Shown: positions 45,391 through 56,417 of the stretch, piece by piece
How positions within the stretch are numbered: position 1 is the stretch's first letter
Layout of the letters: every line of letters begins with the position of its first letter
Origin: Corynebacterium amycolatum
Lineage (GTDB): Bacteria > Actinomycetota > Actinomycetes > Mycobacteriales > Mycobacteriaceae
Reading direction: 5' to 3'
Assembly (NCBI RefSeq): GCF_016889425.1
Contig: NZ_CP069513.1
Location: forward strand, 1,488,001 to 1,552,000
DNA: 64,000 bases
The notes under the pieces: model-generated
What the model was told of the DNA's origin: nothing
Seen by the model: the letters and a program-made list of their open reading frames with translations, nothing else
The model's database searches: none
Program-made: the position numbers and the translations under genes

Positions 45391-47472
45391 ATGATTCGAT
45401 CTGAAGACGACTACCCCAACCGTGGAGGGGGGTATGACTTCGGCGAACGTGCTTACCGAATTACATCCCGTGAGCGCAGAGACCAAAGTCGAGTTCGGGA
45501 TGGTCAGCGCAGCCGGAGGCTCGATGCTAATACCAACCGAAGCGTGCCCCCGCGCGAAAAAATGCGCATTAGTAATAAGGACTTCATCCGGCGTCGCAAC
45601 TGGCTGCAGTTTATAGGCGCTATCGCAGTCGTAGTGCTGGTCTCCCGTTTGGCTTGGGTGCAGCTCGTCGCAGGTCCTGACCTTTCTGCGGCGGCACAGA
45701 ATCAGCGCACGGTGGAAGTTGTTGATGCAGCTCGGCGCGGTGCGATTCTCGACCGTAATGGAGCTCAGCTTGCCTTCACGATGGAGGCACGCAGTATTAC
45801 CGTGCACCCGAACACTTTGCGCAAGTGGATTGGGGACGCACATAAGCAGCGCCCGGATGATGTCGCTGCCTACGACGAACGCCTCGAGCAGATCGCCAAG
45901 GATTTGCCGAAGCTACTCGAGGTGGCCGACATCGACGCGGAGAAGTCGGGAAGCAGTCGCCGTCGTCAAGCGGAACCCGAAACCGAGGAGAACTCGGTGA
46001 TGAGCGCGCCGTCCCGGGTGAGCTCGAAGGACATTCTGGAGAAGCTGCGCAATGAGGACAGCACCTACGAGGTGCTCGTGCGTAATGTCGATCCGGACAA
46101 GGCCGCTGCCATCGTGGAAAAGTATCCGGAACTGGTGGCGGAGCGTCAGGATATTCGCCAGTACCCGAATGGGGCGACGGCGGCTAACGTCATCGGCAAG
46201 ATTGGCATGGATGGCGTCGGCCAGTTCGGCTTTGAAGCCTCTCGTGATGCCACTTTGCAGGGTATTAACGGTGGCAAGACCATTGATATCGCCTCCAACG
46301 GTGTGGCAATCCCGGGATCCACGCGCGATGTTCACGCGGCTGTGGACGGTACGACATACGAGCTGACCCTGGACCTAGACATGCAGTACTTTGTCCAACA
46401 GCAGGTCAACCAGGCGAAGGCCAACTCGGGAGCGAAAGATGCGTCGGCAGTTGTACTCGACGCGAAGACCGGCGAAGTGCTAGCAATGGCGCAGGCGGAC
46501 ACGGCTAACCCGAATAAGGATATGGGGGCCGAGCTCGAAGAGGGGCGCACTATCGGAAACTCCGCTGTATCGAACCCATTTGAGCCGGGCTCTGTAGCAA
46601 AGATCATTACCGCCGCGGCCGCCATCGAAGACGGCAAGACCACACCGGATGAGGTTCTGCAGGTCCCGGGCACTATTGATATGGCGGGTGTCACTGTGCG
46701 CGATGCATGGGACCACGGCACGGAAGCTTTCACGACGACCGGTGTATTCGGCAAGTCCTCCAATGTCGGCACCCTAATGCTGGCAGAGCGTTTGGGGCAG
46801 GACCGCTTCGCGGAGATGCTGCACCTCTTCGGGCTGGGGCAGTCCACGGGTATCGAGTTGCCCAGTGAATCGTCCGGCCTGGTGCCGCAGCGTCCGCAGT
46901 GGTCTGGCGGTACGTTTGCGAACCTGCCCATTGGTCAGGGTATGGCCATGACACTGCTGCAGATGACAGGAGTTTTCCAGGCAATTGCCAACGATGGCGA
47001 GCGCATCCCGCCGCGTATGATTCGCTCGACAATTTCCCCGGACGGCACGAAGACGGCAACGGAGCGCCCGGAAACAGTGCGTGTGGTTAGTCCGGAGACC
47101 GCCCAAACTGTGCGCGCCATGTTTGAAGGCGTTATGCAGTCTGATCCCACGGGGCAGCAGTCGGGTACCGCTGCCGGCAATAGTATTGAGGGATACTCGC
47201 TCACAGGCAAGACAGGTACGGCGCAGAAGGTCGACCCCGACACCGGCGCGTACTCGAATTCCAAGTACTACATCACGTTTGCAGGCATCGCGCCTGCCGA
47301 CGATCCCCGTTTCGTCATTGGCATCATGCTTGACGAACCCCAGCGTGGTGTCCATGGTGACGGCGGCCAGTCAGCGGCCCCACTGTTTAAGGACATCGCC
47401 GCTTGGGCGCTTAACCGCTACAACGTACCGCCGTCGCCACCCCGCGAGGGCAAGTTGTTGCTGCAGCCGTAA
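45391..47472 (+). CDS. ftsI: Penicillin-binding protein, septal transpeptidase (class B)
   Basis: FtsI cross-links septal peptidoglycan. The 693-residue protein has a basic cytoplasmic region of about 70 residues, one transmembrane helix (WLQFIGAIAVVVLVSRLAWVQL, in part), a PBP dimerisation domain, and the transpeptidase domain. The catalytic SVAK is at Ser401, SSN at 456-458, and KTG at 607-609. A hydrophilic insert rich in Arg/Glu/Ser (about residues 185-215) interrupts the dimerisation domain. ATG 45391 has a weak ribosome binding site. It precedes murE. Confidence 0.95.
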   Translation: MIRSEDDYPNRGGGYDFGERAYRITSRERRDQSRVRDGQRSRRLDANTNRSVPPREKMRISNKDFIRRRNWLQFIGAIAVVVLVSRLAWVQLVAGPDLSAAAQNQRTVEVVDAARRGAILDRNGAQLAFTMEARSITVHPNTLRKWIGDAHKQRPDDVAAYDERLEQIAKDLPKLLEVADIDAEKSGSSRRRQAEPETEENSVMSAPSRVSSKDILEKLRNEDSTYEVLVRNVDPDKAAAIVEKYPELVAERQDIRQYPNGATAANVIGKIGMDGVGQFGFEASRDATLQGINGGKTIDIASNGVAIPGSTRDVHAAVDGTTYELTLDLDMQYFVQQQVNQAKANSGAKDASAVVLDAKTGEVLAMAQADTANPNKDMGAELEEGRTIGNSAVSNPFEPGSVAKIITAAAAIEDGKTTPDEVLQVPGTIDMAGVTVRDAWDHGTEAFTTTGVFGKSSNVGTLMLAERLGQDRFAEMLHLFGLGQSTGIELPSESSGLVPQRPQWSGGTFANLPIGQGMAMTLLQMTGVFQAIANDGERIPPRMIRSTISPDGTKTATERPETVRVVSPETAQTVRAMFEGVMQSDPTGQQSGTAAGNSIEGYSLTGKTGTAQKVDPDTGAYSNSKYYITFAGIAPADDPRFVIGIMLDEPQRGVHGDGGQSAAPLFKDIAAWALNRYNVPPSPPREGKLLLQP

Positions 47473-47610
47473 CGAGGTCACCACCACAATGAAGTTACCG
47501 CGGCAGCACTAATACACAGACTTTTATTACTTTGGTTTCTGCAAAGTGAATCTCTTGAATTTTTCCAACCTGTTGTACACCAACGACTGACTTGAAAGAG
47601 GGAACAGCCA

Positions 47611-49185
47611 ATGACCGCCACCCTTGCGAAATTGTGTAACCTCGCCCATGGCCGACTTGACGGCATTACCGAATCCGCGGCGGCAGGAGCGGATATCGCC
47701 GCAATCGAACTCAACGCTGCCGACGTACCTGAAGGCGGAATGTTTGCTGCCGTCCCAGGTACTCGCACGCACGGTGCGCGCTACGCGCAGCAGTCGGCTG
47801 CTACAGCGATCCTGACTGATGAGGAAGGTCTGAAAATCCTGCGGGAAGCAGGGGAGGCTCGCCCAGTCCTGGTTGTCGACGATGTCCGGGCTGTCATGGG
47901 GCACGTTGCTGCAGAAATCTACGATCACCCCTCGGATTCACTGACCATCATTGGGGTGACAGGCACCTCTGGCAAGACCACCACGACCTACATGCTGGAG
48001 GGCGCGCTGCTGGCAGCTGGATGCTCGACAGGCATCATTGGTACTACCGGCACGCGCATCAATGGCCGTGCCGTTCCGTCGAGCCTGACTACCCCAGAGG
48101 CTCCGGCCCTCCAGCGCCTGTTCCACCAGATGCTCTCCGAAGGCGTGACGCATGTTGTCATGGAGGTTTCTTCTCACGCACTGTCGCTGGGGCGTGTAGA
48201 CGGAGTCAGTTTCAACGTCGGATGTTTCCTCAATCTCTCGCAGGATCACCTGGACTTCCACAAGACCTTGGAAGAGTATTTCCAAGCCAAGGCCAAGCTC
48301 TTTGATCCCGCAGGTTCGACGCATGCACCGAAAGCTGTCGTGTGCATTGACGACGACTGGGGTGTCCGCATGGCGGATATCGCTGCCGGCGACCCGGATG
48401 TCCAAGTCACCACTGTCCACACTCAGCATCGCGTAACCGACAAGACACCAGCTGCCGAGGTTTTTGCAGAATGGCACGCTGCTGCAGCGACCGTCACCAC
48501 TAATGGTGTCCAGCATGTGGAGCTAACGCGAAATAACACTCACACAGTTGAGGTGGAAGTTCCTCTGCCGGGTGCTTTCAACGTTGCCAATGCCACAGTT
48601 GCCTGGGCTGTGCTCGATGCGGTTAGGCATGCCAATGACGCGGCCAAGAGCGGTCTGGCACAGGTACGTGTGCCGGGTCGGATGGAGCGCATCGATCGCG
48701 GACAGGACTTCCTGGCTGTGGTGGACTATGCCCACAAGCCAGCCGCAGTAGCTGAGGTGTTGGCCACATTGCGTGCACAGACCGAAGGTCGCGTGTTGGT
48801 TGTCGTCGGCGCCGGTGGCGACCGCGATAGTGCCAAGCGTCCAATTATGGGAGCTGAGGCTGCTTGCGGTGCCGATGTCGTCATCATCACTGATGACAAT
48901 CCACGCTCTGAGGTGCCCTCTGAAATCCGTGCGGCCGTGGTCGCTGGTGCGAAGGAAGCCGTTGCCAGCGGCAAGGCCAGTTCTGACACGGTTGTTGAGG
49001 AAATCGGCGATCGTGGCCAGGCAATTCGCCGTGTCGTCGAGCTTGCCCGCAGCGGCGACAGCATCGTGGTGGCAGGCAAAGGGCACGAAACCGGCCAGGA
49101 TATCGGTGGCGTGATTCACCCGTTCGATGACCGTGAACAGCTGGCTGAAGCACTCACACAGCGACTGGAAGGATTCGCTGATTGA
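47611..49185 (+). CDS. murE: UDP-MurNAc-tripeptide synthetase (meso-DAP adding)
   Basis: MurE adds the third stem residue to UDP-MurNAc-L-Ala-D-Glu. The 524-residue ligase has the ATP-binding GVTGTSGKTTTT, the HxxxEVSSHAL motif (VMEVSSHALSLGRVDG in parts), and DDNPR near residue 430. DNPR is the recognition motif for meso-diaminopimelate, so the wall is meso-DAP type. The start ATG 47611 has GAGGGAA upstream. It is separated from murF by 132 bp with a hairpin. Confidence 0.96.
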   Translation: MTATLAKLCNLAHGRLDGITESAAAGADIAAIELNAADVPEGGMFAAVPGTRTHGARYAQQSAATAILTDEEGLKILREAGEARPVLVVDDVRAVMGHVAAEIYDHPSDSLTIIGVTGTSGKTTTTYMLEGALLAAGCSTGIIGTTGTRINGRAVPSSLTTPEAPALQRLFHQMLSEGVTHVVMEVSSHALSLGRVDGVSFNVGCFLNLSQDHLDFHKTLEEYFQAKAKLFDPAGSTHAPKAVVCIDDDWGVRMADIAAGDPDVQVTTVHTQHRVTDKTPAAEVFAEWHAAAATVTTNGVQHVELTRNNTHTVEVEVPLPGAFNVANATVAWAVLDAVRHANDAAKSGLAQVRVPGRMERIDRGQDFLAVVDYAHKPAAVAEVLATLRAQTEGRVLVVVGAGGDRDSAKRPIMGAEAACGADVVIITDDNPRSEVPSEIRAAVVAGAKEAVASGKASSDTVVEEIGDRGQAIRRVVELARSGDSIVVAGKGHETGQDIGGVIHPFDDREQLAEALTQRLEGFAD

Positions 49186-49226
49186 GATTGCCGAAATCGC
49201 TGAGGAAGCACACCACCTGACATGCC

Positions 49227-49247
49227 TACCGCGAACCACTCGCGGTA
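49227..49247 (+). other. Hairpin in the murE-murF spacer
   Basis: TACCGCGA-ACCAC-TCGCGGTA: perfect 8-bp stem with a 5-nt loop and no T run. It may stabilise or process the mRNA, or weaken read-through into murF. Confidence 0.35.
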
Positions 49248-49317
49248 AGCGAATAAAATCAAGAAATCATCCTTTACTAGGCGCCTGGAACTCTAACCAA
49301 CAAGGACTATAGACATC

Positions 49318-50844
49318 ATGATTGCCCTGACCGCCGCGGAAATCGCTCACATCGTGGGAGGTGAACTCGTCCACGTCGATGATGACGCCACAGTGACTCA
49401 ACCCGCAGAATTCGACTCCCGAAAGATCCGCGAAGGCTCGCTCTTCCTAGCCCTGCCGGGCGCGCGGGTCGACGGTCACGACTTCATCGATCAGGCTATG
49501 GCAGCTGGAGCGACGATGGCACTGGCGGCACGAGATGTTGGGCAACCTGCGGTCGTCGTCAAGCCCCTTGGTAAGCAGGACTCCAATGCTGACGCATTTG
49601 CACACGATCCGGATGGGTCCGGGGCGGCGGTGCTGGAAGCGCTTGGTAAGTTGGCGCGTTACGTCGTCGACGAGCTGAAGAAGGATCAGCTGCATGTCGT
49701 CGGTGTGACGGGTTCGGCGGGAAAGACGTCGACGAAGGACATGATGGCGACGCTGCTTCGTACCGACGGTCCGACGGTGGCTCCGAAGGGGTCGTTTAAC
49801 AACGAAATTGGGCATCCGTACACGGTGCTGCAGTGCACTCCGGAGACGAAGTACCTAGTTGCGGAGATGAGTGCGCGCGGAATTGGGCATGTGGCCCACC
49901 TTGCGCGCATCGCACCACCGACGATCGGTGCGGTGCTCAATGTTGGTACGGCGCACCTTGGTGAGTTTGGCTCGCGCGAGGCAATCGCGCAGGCTAAGGG
50001 CGAGCTCGTGGAAGCGCTGCCGGCTGCGGAGCAGGGCGGTGTGGCCGTACTCAATGCCGACGATGACTATGTCACTGGCATGGCTCCACGTACCCAGGCG
50101 AAGGTGGTGTTCTTCTCTGCCGATGAGAACTCCGAACGCCACGCAACTGCGGATTACCGCGCCACGAATGTGCAGCTCGACGATTTTGCTCGTGCGTCCT
50201 TTGACCTGCATATACCGGATGGGCGTACATTCCCGATCCAACTGCAGGTCTATGGTGCGCACCAAGTGGCCAATGCCCTGGCGGCGATTGCGGTGGCAGT
50301 GGAGTCCGGTATTGATGCTGAGCAAGTCGCAAAGGCGATGGCCGCGCATGTGGCAGCGTCGGAGCGGCGCATGGATGTCCAGCAGCTCACTGGCAATATC
50401 GTCGTTATTAACGACTCCTACAATGCCAACCCTGATTCGATGCGTGCGGGGATTGATGCTCTGGCTTGTACAGCAGCTGGCCCAACGCACCAGGACGCCT
50501 CATCGTGGGCGGTGCTGGGACAGATGGGGGAGCTTGGCGATTCCGCTGAGAATGAGCACTCGTCACTGGGCGAGTACCTTGTGGGCCGCGGCATCAATCG
50601 ACTAATTGCAGTCGGAGAGAGTTCTAATGTGCATGCCTTGGCCGACAAAGCGGAAGAGTTGGGGTTAAATACTTCTAGGGTGCCGGATACATCCGCTGCC
50701 GCGGATTTGGTGGCGGCTGAGGTGCGTCCGAACGATGTTGTGTTAGTCAAGGCCTCCTACGCGGACGGTATGTGGCGGGTCGCGGACTCGCTAGCTGCCA
50801 AGGTTGGAACTGCGCCCGAAGGTGAAAGCGGAGAGGAAAAGTAA
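49318..50844 (+). CDS. murF: UDP-MurNAc-tripeptide--D-Ala-D-Ala ligase
   Basis: MurF completes the UDP-MurNAc pentapeptide. The 508-residue protein has the Mur ligase ATP loop VTGSAGKTSTKDM, NNEIGHPYTVL, the central EMSARGIGHV and the C-terminal NDSYNANPDSM motifs. ATG 49318 is preceded by AAGGAC. mraY begins immediately after its stop codon, so they are translationally coupled. A CGTCGTCAAGC site lies at 49554. Confidence 0.96.
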   Translation: MIALTAAEIAHIVGGELVHVDDDATVTQPAEFDSRKIREGSLFLALPGARVDGHDFIDQAMAAGATMALAARDVGQPAVVVKPLGKQDSNADAFAHDPDGSGAAVLEALGKLARYVVDELKKDQLHVVGVTGSAGKTSTKDMMATLLRTDGPTVAPKGSFNNEIGHPYTVLQCTPETKYLVAEMSARGIGHVAHLARIAPPTIGAVLNVGTAHLGEFGSREAIAQAKGELVEALPAAEQGGVAVLNADDDYVTGMAPRTQAKVVFFSADENSERHATADYRATNVQLDDFARASFDLHIPDGRTFPIQLQVYGAHQVANALAAIAVAVESGIDAEQVAKAMAAHVAASERRMDVQQLTGNIVVINDSYNANPDSMRAGIDALACTAAGPTHQDASSWAVLGQMGELGDSAENEHSSLGEYLVGRGINRLIAVGESSNVHALADKAEELGLNTSRVPDTSAAADLVAAEVRPNDVVLVKASYADGMWRVADSLAAKVGTAPEGESGEEK

Positions 50845-51951
50845 GTGATTCAACTTATTCTCAGTGGTGCGATTGCATTCCTGGTGAGTGTCTTTTTAAC
50901 ACCAGTGCTTATTCGCAAATTCTCTGCTGAAGGTCTTGGCCAGGAGATTCGTGAAGAAGGGCCAAAGAGCCACCTGCGCAAGCGGGGAACTCCGACCATG
51001 GGCGGCATCGCCATCATCGCCGCAATCGTCGCTGGTTATTTCCTCTCTCACCTCGTTACGTATATCCAGACTGGCGTGGGGCCGTCCGCCTCCGGACTGT
51101 TGGTCATGTTCCTGGTTCTGGCGATGGGCGCATTGGGTTTTGCCGATGACTTCATCAAACTCTACAAAGGACGCAACCTGGGGCTGAACAAGACAGCGAA
51201 GCTGGTTGGGCAGCTGGCGGCAGCGCTGATTTTCGGCGTGTTGTTGCTGCAGTTCCCGGATGCGTCAGGCTTGACGCCGGGTACGACGAACTTGTCGCTG
51301 ATTCGAGATATTCCGTTCCTGAATCTGGCTCCGGGGCCGGTGTGGTTCGGTATGATTGTCTTCCTGGTTTTTGTCTTCATCGTCATTGCCGCGTGGACGA
51401 ATGCCGTCAATCTCACTGATGGCCTTGACGGCCTGGCTGCCGGTGCCACCGCGCTGTTGTTGGCCACCTACACACTGATTTCCTTCTGGCAGTTCCGTAA
51501 CTCCTGCGAGGCTTCGCTGGGTAGCGGCTGCTATGACGTCCGCGATCCACTGGATATCGCCGTTATTTCCGTCGCGGGTCTGGGCGCATGCTTGGGCTTC
51601 CTGTGGTGGAATGCAGCGCCGGCAAAGATTTTCATGGGAGATACCGGTTCGTTGGCTCTTGGCGGTTTGGTAGCGGGTCTGTCATTTGTCACCAAGACTG
51701 AGCTGTTGATGGTTATCATTGGCTTCATCTTCGTGATGGAAGTTGCTTCCGTGGCAATCCAAATCGCGGTTTTCCAGACGACTGGCAAGCGCGTATTCCG
51801 CATGGCTCCTCTCCATCACCACTTCGAAAACGGAGGTTGGGCGGAGACAACTGTTGTCGTTCGCTTCTGGCTACTCGCAGGCATTTTCAACATGATTGGC
51901 GCAGCCATCTTCTACAGTGACTGGCTTTCTCAGGTAGGCGTATTTCAATGA
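50845..51951 (+). CDS. mraY: Phospho-N-acetylmuramoyl-pentapeptide-transferase
   Basis: MraY transfers phospho-MurNAc-pentapeptide to undecaprenyl phosphate, forming lipid I in the plasma membrane. The 368-residue protein has about ten transmembrane helices and the family's catalytic blocks: [18 protein letters not shown] (in parts), the Asp-rich [12 protein letters not shown], and the C-terminal PLHHHFE histidine motif. GTG 50845 abuts the murF stop. murD starts inside its final codons (ATGA overlap). Confidence 0.97.
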   Translation: MIQLILSGAIAFLVSVFLTPVLIRKFSAEGLGQEIREEGPKSHLRKRGTPTMGGIAIIAAIVAGYFLSHLVTYIQTGVGPSASGLLVMFLVLAMGALGFADDFIKLYKGRNLGLNKTAKLVGQLAAALIFGVLLLQFPDASGLTPGTTNLSLIRDIPFLNLAPGPVWFGMIVFLVFVFIVIAAWTNAVNLTDGLDGLAAGATALLLATYTLISFWQFRNSCEASLGSGCYDVRDPLDIAVISVAGLGACLGFLWWNAAPAKIFMGDTGSLALGGLVAGLSFVTKTELLMVIIGFIFVMEVASVAIQIAVFQTTGKRVFRMAPLHHHFENGGWAETTVVVRFWLLAGIFNMIGAAIFYSDWLSQVGVFQ

Positions 51952-53426
51952 TTAACTCACCAGACCCGACCAACCTCACCGAAATCCGAAATCTCGACTT
52001 AGTCGCTACGGTGCGCTCTGGTCGAGTTCTGGTGGCAGGAGCCGGGGTTTCCGGTCGCGGTGCCATCGTGATGCTCACGGACATCGGCTGTCCGGAAGTT
52101 GTCGTCGTGGACGACTCCGCCCTCGGCGCACTGGTTGCCGCTGACTTTTCGGTTCGGCATGTCACCACCGCAGACGCTCGCGACGAGCTTGCCGACGCGG
52201 TTGCGATTGTGACCTCCCCGGGATGGCGTCCGACCAGTCCGCTGTTCGACGCAGCCGCTGAGGCCGGTGTCCCGGTATTCGGCGATGTGGCGCTGGCTTT
52301 CGCTGGGGACTGTGCCCAGCTGTGGGGGCCGAAACGTACCTGGTTGGTAGTCACCGGCACTAACGGCAAGACCACAACTACCTCCATGCTGGCCGCCATG
52401 CTCGGGGAGCAGGGCGCAGCTGTGGGCAACATTGGCGTGGCTCTGTACGATGCACTGACTGCTGAGCCTCGTATCGAAGTGTTGGCCGCAGAGCTGTCCA
52501 GCTTCCAATTGCACTGGGCGCCGAATATTCGCCCAGATGCGGGAGTACTGCTGAACCTGGCGGAAGACCACATCGACTGGCACGGTTCTTACGAAAACTA
52601 CGGTCTGGACAAGACCCGTGCGCTGCGTGGTGCTGTCGCAATCTACGGCGCGGATGACGCCGATGTCGTCGAGCACGTGGAAAAGATGCTGAAAAACGAT
52701 GAGCTCGGCAACTCCGTCGTGGGCTTCACCGATGGTCCTCCGGAGGCACACCAGGTCGGAGTTCGCGATAGCATGATTGTCGACCGCGCTTTTGGCGGTG
52801 GCGAGGCCGCAGATGACGACTCTGAGCCGGGCATTGTCATCGCACCGGTAGCGGGAATTTCTCCTCCCGGCCGGGCAGGTGTTCTCGATGCGGTGGCCGC
52901 CACTGCGATGGCGCGCAGCATCGGTACTTCACCGGAGCAAATTGCAGCGGCGCTGGAGACTTTCGAAGTTCGCGCACACCGCGGTCAGATCGTCCATAAG
53001 ACAAATGATGTCGTGTGGATTGATGACTCCAAGGCCACTAATCCCCACGCTGCCGACGCGGCACTGTCCGGCCATGAGCGTGTTGTTTGGATTGTCGGTG
53101 GCCAGCTCAAGGGCGCGGAAATCTCGCCGCTAGTGGCGAAGCATGCTCATCGCCTGCAGGCCGCCGTGGTTCTGGGCGTCGATAGGCAACTAGTCAGCGA
53201 TGCGCTCTCCCGCATCGCACCTGCTGTGCCGGTCGTTGTCATCGATGACACCGACAAGGTCGATGCCATGGCGAAGGTCTGTATGGCAGCTAGTGAATAT
53301 GCCAATCCGGGGGACGTGGTGCTGTTGGCACCAGCTGCCGCCAGCTTGGACATGTACTCCGGTATGGCTGAACGCGGCGACTTGTTCGCGCAATGGGCGC
53401 AGAAGGTGACGTCAACTGATGGATAA
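51948..53426 (+). CDS. murD: UDP-MurNAc-L-Ala--D-Glu ligase
   Basis: MurD adds D-glutamate to UDP-MurNAc-L-Ala. The 492-residue protein has a Rossmann N terminus ([14 protein letters not shown]), the ATP loop [25 protein letters not shown], and the C-terminal [12 protein letters not shown] motif. The start overlaps mraY by 4 bp; ftsW overlaps its end by 8 bp. An extra acidic segment with ADDDSEPG lies around residue 285. A CGTCGGCAAGC site is at 52187. Confidence 0.96.
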   Translation: MINSPDPTNLTEIRNLDLVATVRSGRVLVAGAGVSGRGAIVMLTDIGCPEVVVVDDSALGALVAADFSVRHVTTADARDELADAVAIVTSPGWRPTSPLFDAAAEAGVPVFGDVALAFAGDCAQLWGPKRTWLVVTGTNGKTTTTSMLAAMLGEQGAAVGNIGVALYDALTAEPRIEVLAAELSSFQLHWAPNIRPDAGVLLNLAEDHIDWHGSYENYGLDKTRALRGAVAIYGADDADVVEHVEKMLKNDELGNSVVGFTDGPPEAHQVGVRDSMIVDRAFGGGEAADDDSEPGIVIAPVAGISPPGRAGVLDAVAATAMARSIGTSPEQIAAALETFEVRAHRGQIVHKTNDVVWIDDSKATNPHAADAALSGHERVVWIVGGQLKGAEISPLVAKHAHRLQAAVVLGVDRQLVSDALSRIAPAVPVVVIDDTDKVDAMAKVCMAASEYANPGDVVLLAPAAASLDMYSGMAERGDLFAQWAQKVTSTDG

Positions 53427-55227
53427 CTCCCGCAAGGCTCGTAATTTAAGCGCTAGCGCCGAGACAGCACAAAAGGGGACGAAGGCTACCAAGTCACAAC
53501 AGCCCTCGTCGTCAAGCACTAGTGCTCGAGAGCGGCCTGCGTGGGTGGAGCGTTTTAACGACTGGAAGTCGCGCCCGCTGTTCGACTACCACCTGCTGAT
53601 GATTATCGTCGCACTGCTGACGTCTATCGGCCTGGTGATGGTGCTGTCGGCATCCATGGCCAGTGCGGGTAACGACTCGGGCAGCGTGTGGTCGGTGTTT
53701 ATCCGCCAGCTGGTCATGGTGGTGGCGGGTCTGATCTCCATGTGGATCGTGCTGCGAATGCGGGTGGAGCTGATTCGCTCGCTATCGACGGCAGCGCTGA
53801 TTCTGTCCTTTGTGCTTCTGGTTTTGGTGATTATTCCTGGCATCGGCATTGGTCTGGAGGAAACCGGTGCGCGTTCGTGGCTGAGTATTGGTGGGATCAC
53901 CATGCAGCCATCAGAAATCGCGAAGATTGCGCTGGCATTGTGGGGCTCGAAGCTACTGGCTGAGAAGGTCCGCACTGCTGTGTCCTACACCGATTTGTTT
54001 GGGCTGTTTGGCGCGGTCAGCTTCGTGATATTGGCACTGGTGATGCTACAGCGTGACCTTGGCATGGTTGCTTCCATGGCGTTCGTCGTGGTGGCGTTGG
54101 CGTGGTTTGCTGGCCTGCCGCGAGTCTTTATCACCGGGCTTCTTGCTGCAGCGGCTTTTGCCATGGTGATTTTCACCGTCACCGCGGGTTTCCGTTCGGC
54201 GCGAATCAGGGTCTACTTGGACTCGCTGCTCGGTAACTTCAACGACGTGCAGGGCGATGCCTACCAGTCCTACCAGGGCTTTCTTTCGCTTGCCGACGGA
54301 TCTCTCACCGGTGTCGGTCTCGGTCAGTCGAGCGCGAAGTGGGGATACCTACCGGAGGCGAAGAATGACTTCATTTTTGCCATTATCGGTGAGGAAACTG
54401 GTTTCCTCGGCGCGCTGATGGTTATTTTGCTCTACGCAGCGCTTGGCTGGGTGGGACTTCGTATCGCCGGTCGCCAGAACGATCCGTTTCTCCGTCTGCT
54501 CGCGGGCACGATTACTGCTGCAACCGTGGTCCAGGCTTTCATCAACATCGGCTACGTCGTCGGTGCGTTGCCGGTGACTGGTCTGCAGCTGCCGCTGATT
54601 TCCGCCGGTGGTACATCGGCGATGGTGACGTTGTTCTCGATGGGCCTGCTGGCCACGTGTGCTCGCCACGAATCGGAAGCAGTCTCTGCAATGCAGACTT
54701 CGGGACGTCCGGCGCTCGATAGGTTCCTGGGTATTCCGGAGCCGATCCCGTATGACGAATCGCGTCGCCACGCGCCGAAGGTGCGTGCCCATCGCGATCC
54801 GCAGCGTTTCGGTCCTCCCGTGGTGACCAGTGGAGCGCGTACTCCACGCGGCGAGGGGGCGCAGGTGCGGGAAACCTACAGTGGACGAGCTGACCGATTC
54901 AATCGGGCTGGCCGTAGTGGAGGCAGCCGCAGCGGTCGAGGTGCCGCCCCGCAGCGTGGCTCCCGAACCTCCGGCAGCTCCGGAAACTTGGGCAGCGTTC
55001 GTGGCCGCGAAGTGGATTATTCCCCTCGTAGTGACAACGGACGGACGCGGGGTTTTTCAGCGAAGTCGCCGCGGACTGGACGGTCACAGGGCTCCTGGTC
55101 GTCGTCAAGCTCAGGTCGGGGCAGTAGGATTCGGGGCGAAGGCCGTGGCGGACAGTCGCGTTCGCGCCAGCGCCCGGGCCGAAACAATAGGAATGGCGGT
55201 TCAGCACCGCGGAGGAGGAATCGATAA
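53419..55227 (+). CDS. ftsW: FtsW lipid II polymerase (SEDS family) with long basic tail
   Basis: FtsW is the SEDS glycosyltransferase working with FtsI at the septum. The core (residues about 55-430) has ten membrane segments and the SEDS signatures: [39 protein letters not shown] and [12 protein letters not shown]. It is flanked by a Ser/Gln/Lys-rich N-terminal tail and by an unusual cytoplasmic tail of about 165 residues dominated by Arg, Gly and Ser (RG and RS dipeptides). The whole protein has 602 residues. ATG 53419 overlaps murD, and murG follows 4 bp after its stop. Two CGTCGTCAAGC sites encode Ser-Ser-Ser-Ser in the tails. Confidence 0.95.
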   Translation: MDNSRKARNLSASAETAQKGTKATKSQQPSSSSTSARERPAWVERFNDWKSRPLFDYHLLMIIVALLTSIGLVMVLSASMASAGNDSGSVWSVFIRQLVMVVAGLISMWIVLRMRVELIRSLSTAALILSFVLLVLVIIPGIGIGLEETGARSWLSIGGITMQPSEIAKIALALWGSKLLAEKVRTAVSYTDLFGLFGAVSFVILALVMLQRDLGMVASMAFVVVALAWFAGLPRVFITGLLAAAAFAMVIFTVTAGFRSARIRVYLDSLLGNFNDVQGDAYQSYQGFLSLADGSLTGVGLGQSSAKWGYLPEAKNDFIFAIIGEETGFLGALMVILLYAALGWVGLRIAGRQNDPFLRLLAGTITAATVVQAFINIGYVVGALPVTGLQLPLISAGGTSAMVTLFSMGLLATCARHESEAVSAMQTSGRPALDRFLGIPEPIPYDESRRHAPKVRAHRDPQRFGPPVVTSGARTPRGEGAQVRETYSGRADRFNRAGRSGGSRSGRGAAPQRGSRTSGSSGNLGSVRGREVDYSPRSDNGRTRGFSAKSPRTGRSQGSWSSSSSGRGSRIRGEGRGGQSRSRQRPGRNNRNGGSAPRRRNR

Positions 55228-55231
55228 CACC

Positions 55232-56404
55232 ATGGCAGACAAGAATCTGGGCGCAGCCGCTGGGGCGAAAGGCGCTTCGGAGTCTGAGCAGTTTCTCAAG
55301 GACGATGGCTCTGCTCCGACCATTGTGGTGGCCGGCGGTGGTACGGCTGGCCATATCGAACCCGCACTGGCAGTGGCGGATGCGATTTTGAACCTGCAGC
55401 CGGAGGCCCGCGTCATTGCACTCGGTACGAATCGGGGGTTGGAGTCGACCCTTGTACCGGCGCGAGGCTATGACCTGGAGCTGATTCCGCCAGTGCCGGT
55501 GCCGCGCAAGCCGACTGCGGATTTGTTCAAGCTGCCTCTCAACGTCGCTCGTGCGGTGCGTGAGACCCGCAAGGTTTTCAAGCGTATTGACGCTGATGCG
55601 GTCATCGGTTTTGGCGGCTACGTATCGGCACCTGCCTACATGGCGTGTCGTGCGGGGAAGAAGATTCCGTTCCTGGTTCACGAGGCCAACGCCCGTGCGG
55701 GTCTGGCCAATAAGCTCGGTGTCGCACTCGGTGGCGTCGGCCTGGCCGCTGTGACAGGTTCAGGTCTGAAGGCCGAGGTCGTCGGCAATCCCGTGCGTGC
55801 CAGCCTCGCGGCGCTGGACCGCGACACCAAGCGTGCCGAAGCCCGCGAGTTCTTCGGTTTACCGCAGGAGGGACCGGTACTCTTTGTCACCGGTGGTTCG
55901 CAGGGGGCGCGTTCCATCAACGAAGCTGTCAGCGGTGCAGCCGCAGAGCTCGCCCAGGCCGGTGTATCCGTACTGCATGCCTACGGAAAGAAGAATCACG
56001 TCGAGGTCGAGTCCATCCGCGAGGACGCCCCCTATGTCGCTGTGCCGTACATCGACCGGATGGATCTGGCGTACTCCGCCGCTGACCTGATTTTGTGCCG
56101 TTCCGGTGCGATGACGGTAGCTGAAGTCTCAGCTGTCGGCCTGCCTGCGGTGTATGTACCGCTGCCACACGGAAATGGGGAACAGGCACTCAACGCCACC
56201 GATGTCATCGATGCTGGCGGCGGCATTCTCATCGCCGACGAGTCGCTGACTGCGGCATCAGTTTCGGATATCGTAATTCCGCTGGTCACGTCCCCTGAAA
56301 AGCTTGCCGACGGACGCCGCGCCCTGGCCAACATCGGACATGGTAACGCTGCGGAGAACATCGCCCGTCGGGTGCTGTCTGCGGCTGTGAACTCTAAGAA
56401 GTAA
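55232..56404 (+). CDS. murG: Lipid II synthase (GlcNAc transferase)
   Basis: MurG transfers GlcNAc from UDP-GlcNAc to lipid I at the membrane's inner face. The 390-residue protein has the [13 protein letters not shown] loop, [35 protein letters not shown] and the donor-site [20 protein letters not shown] (in parts). ATG 55232 with GGAGGAGG (55211-55218) is used. The frame stays open upstream for about 400 nt, but that is the shadow of the Arg-rich ftsW tail. N-terminal 30 residues precede the canonical start of the fold. Confidence 0.96.
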   Translation: MADKNLGAAAGAKGASESEQFLKDDGSAPTIVVAGGGTAGHIEPALAVADAILNLQPEARVIALGTNRGLESTLVPARGYDLELIPPVPVPRKPTADLFKLPLNVARAVRETRKVFKRIDADAVIGFGGYVSAPAYMACRAGKKIPFLVHEANARAGLANKLGVALGGVGLAAVTGSGLKAEVVGNPVRASLAALDRDTKRAEAREFFGLPQEGPVLFVTGGSQGARSINEAVSGAAAELAQAGVSVLHAYGKKNHVEVESIREDAPYVAVPYIDRMDLAYSAADLILCRSGAMTVAEVSAVGLPAVYVPLPHGNGEQALNATDVIDAGGGILIADESLTAASVSDIVIPLVTSPEKLADGRRALANIGHGNAAENIARRVLSAAVNSKK

Positions 56405-56417
56405 AGCGAGCATAAAC

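Noticed and set aside
54830..55231. In-frame upstream extension of murG
   Set aside because: It lies in the ftsW tail, lacks homology, and a strong GGAGGAGG marks ATG 55232.
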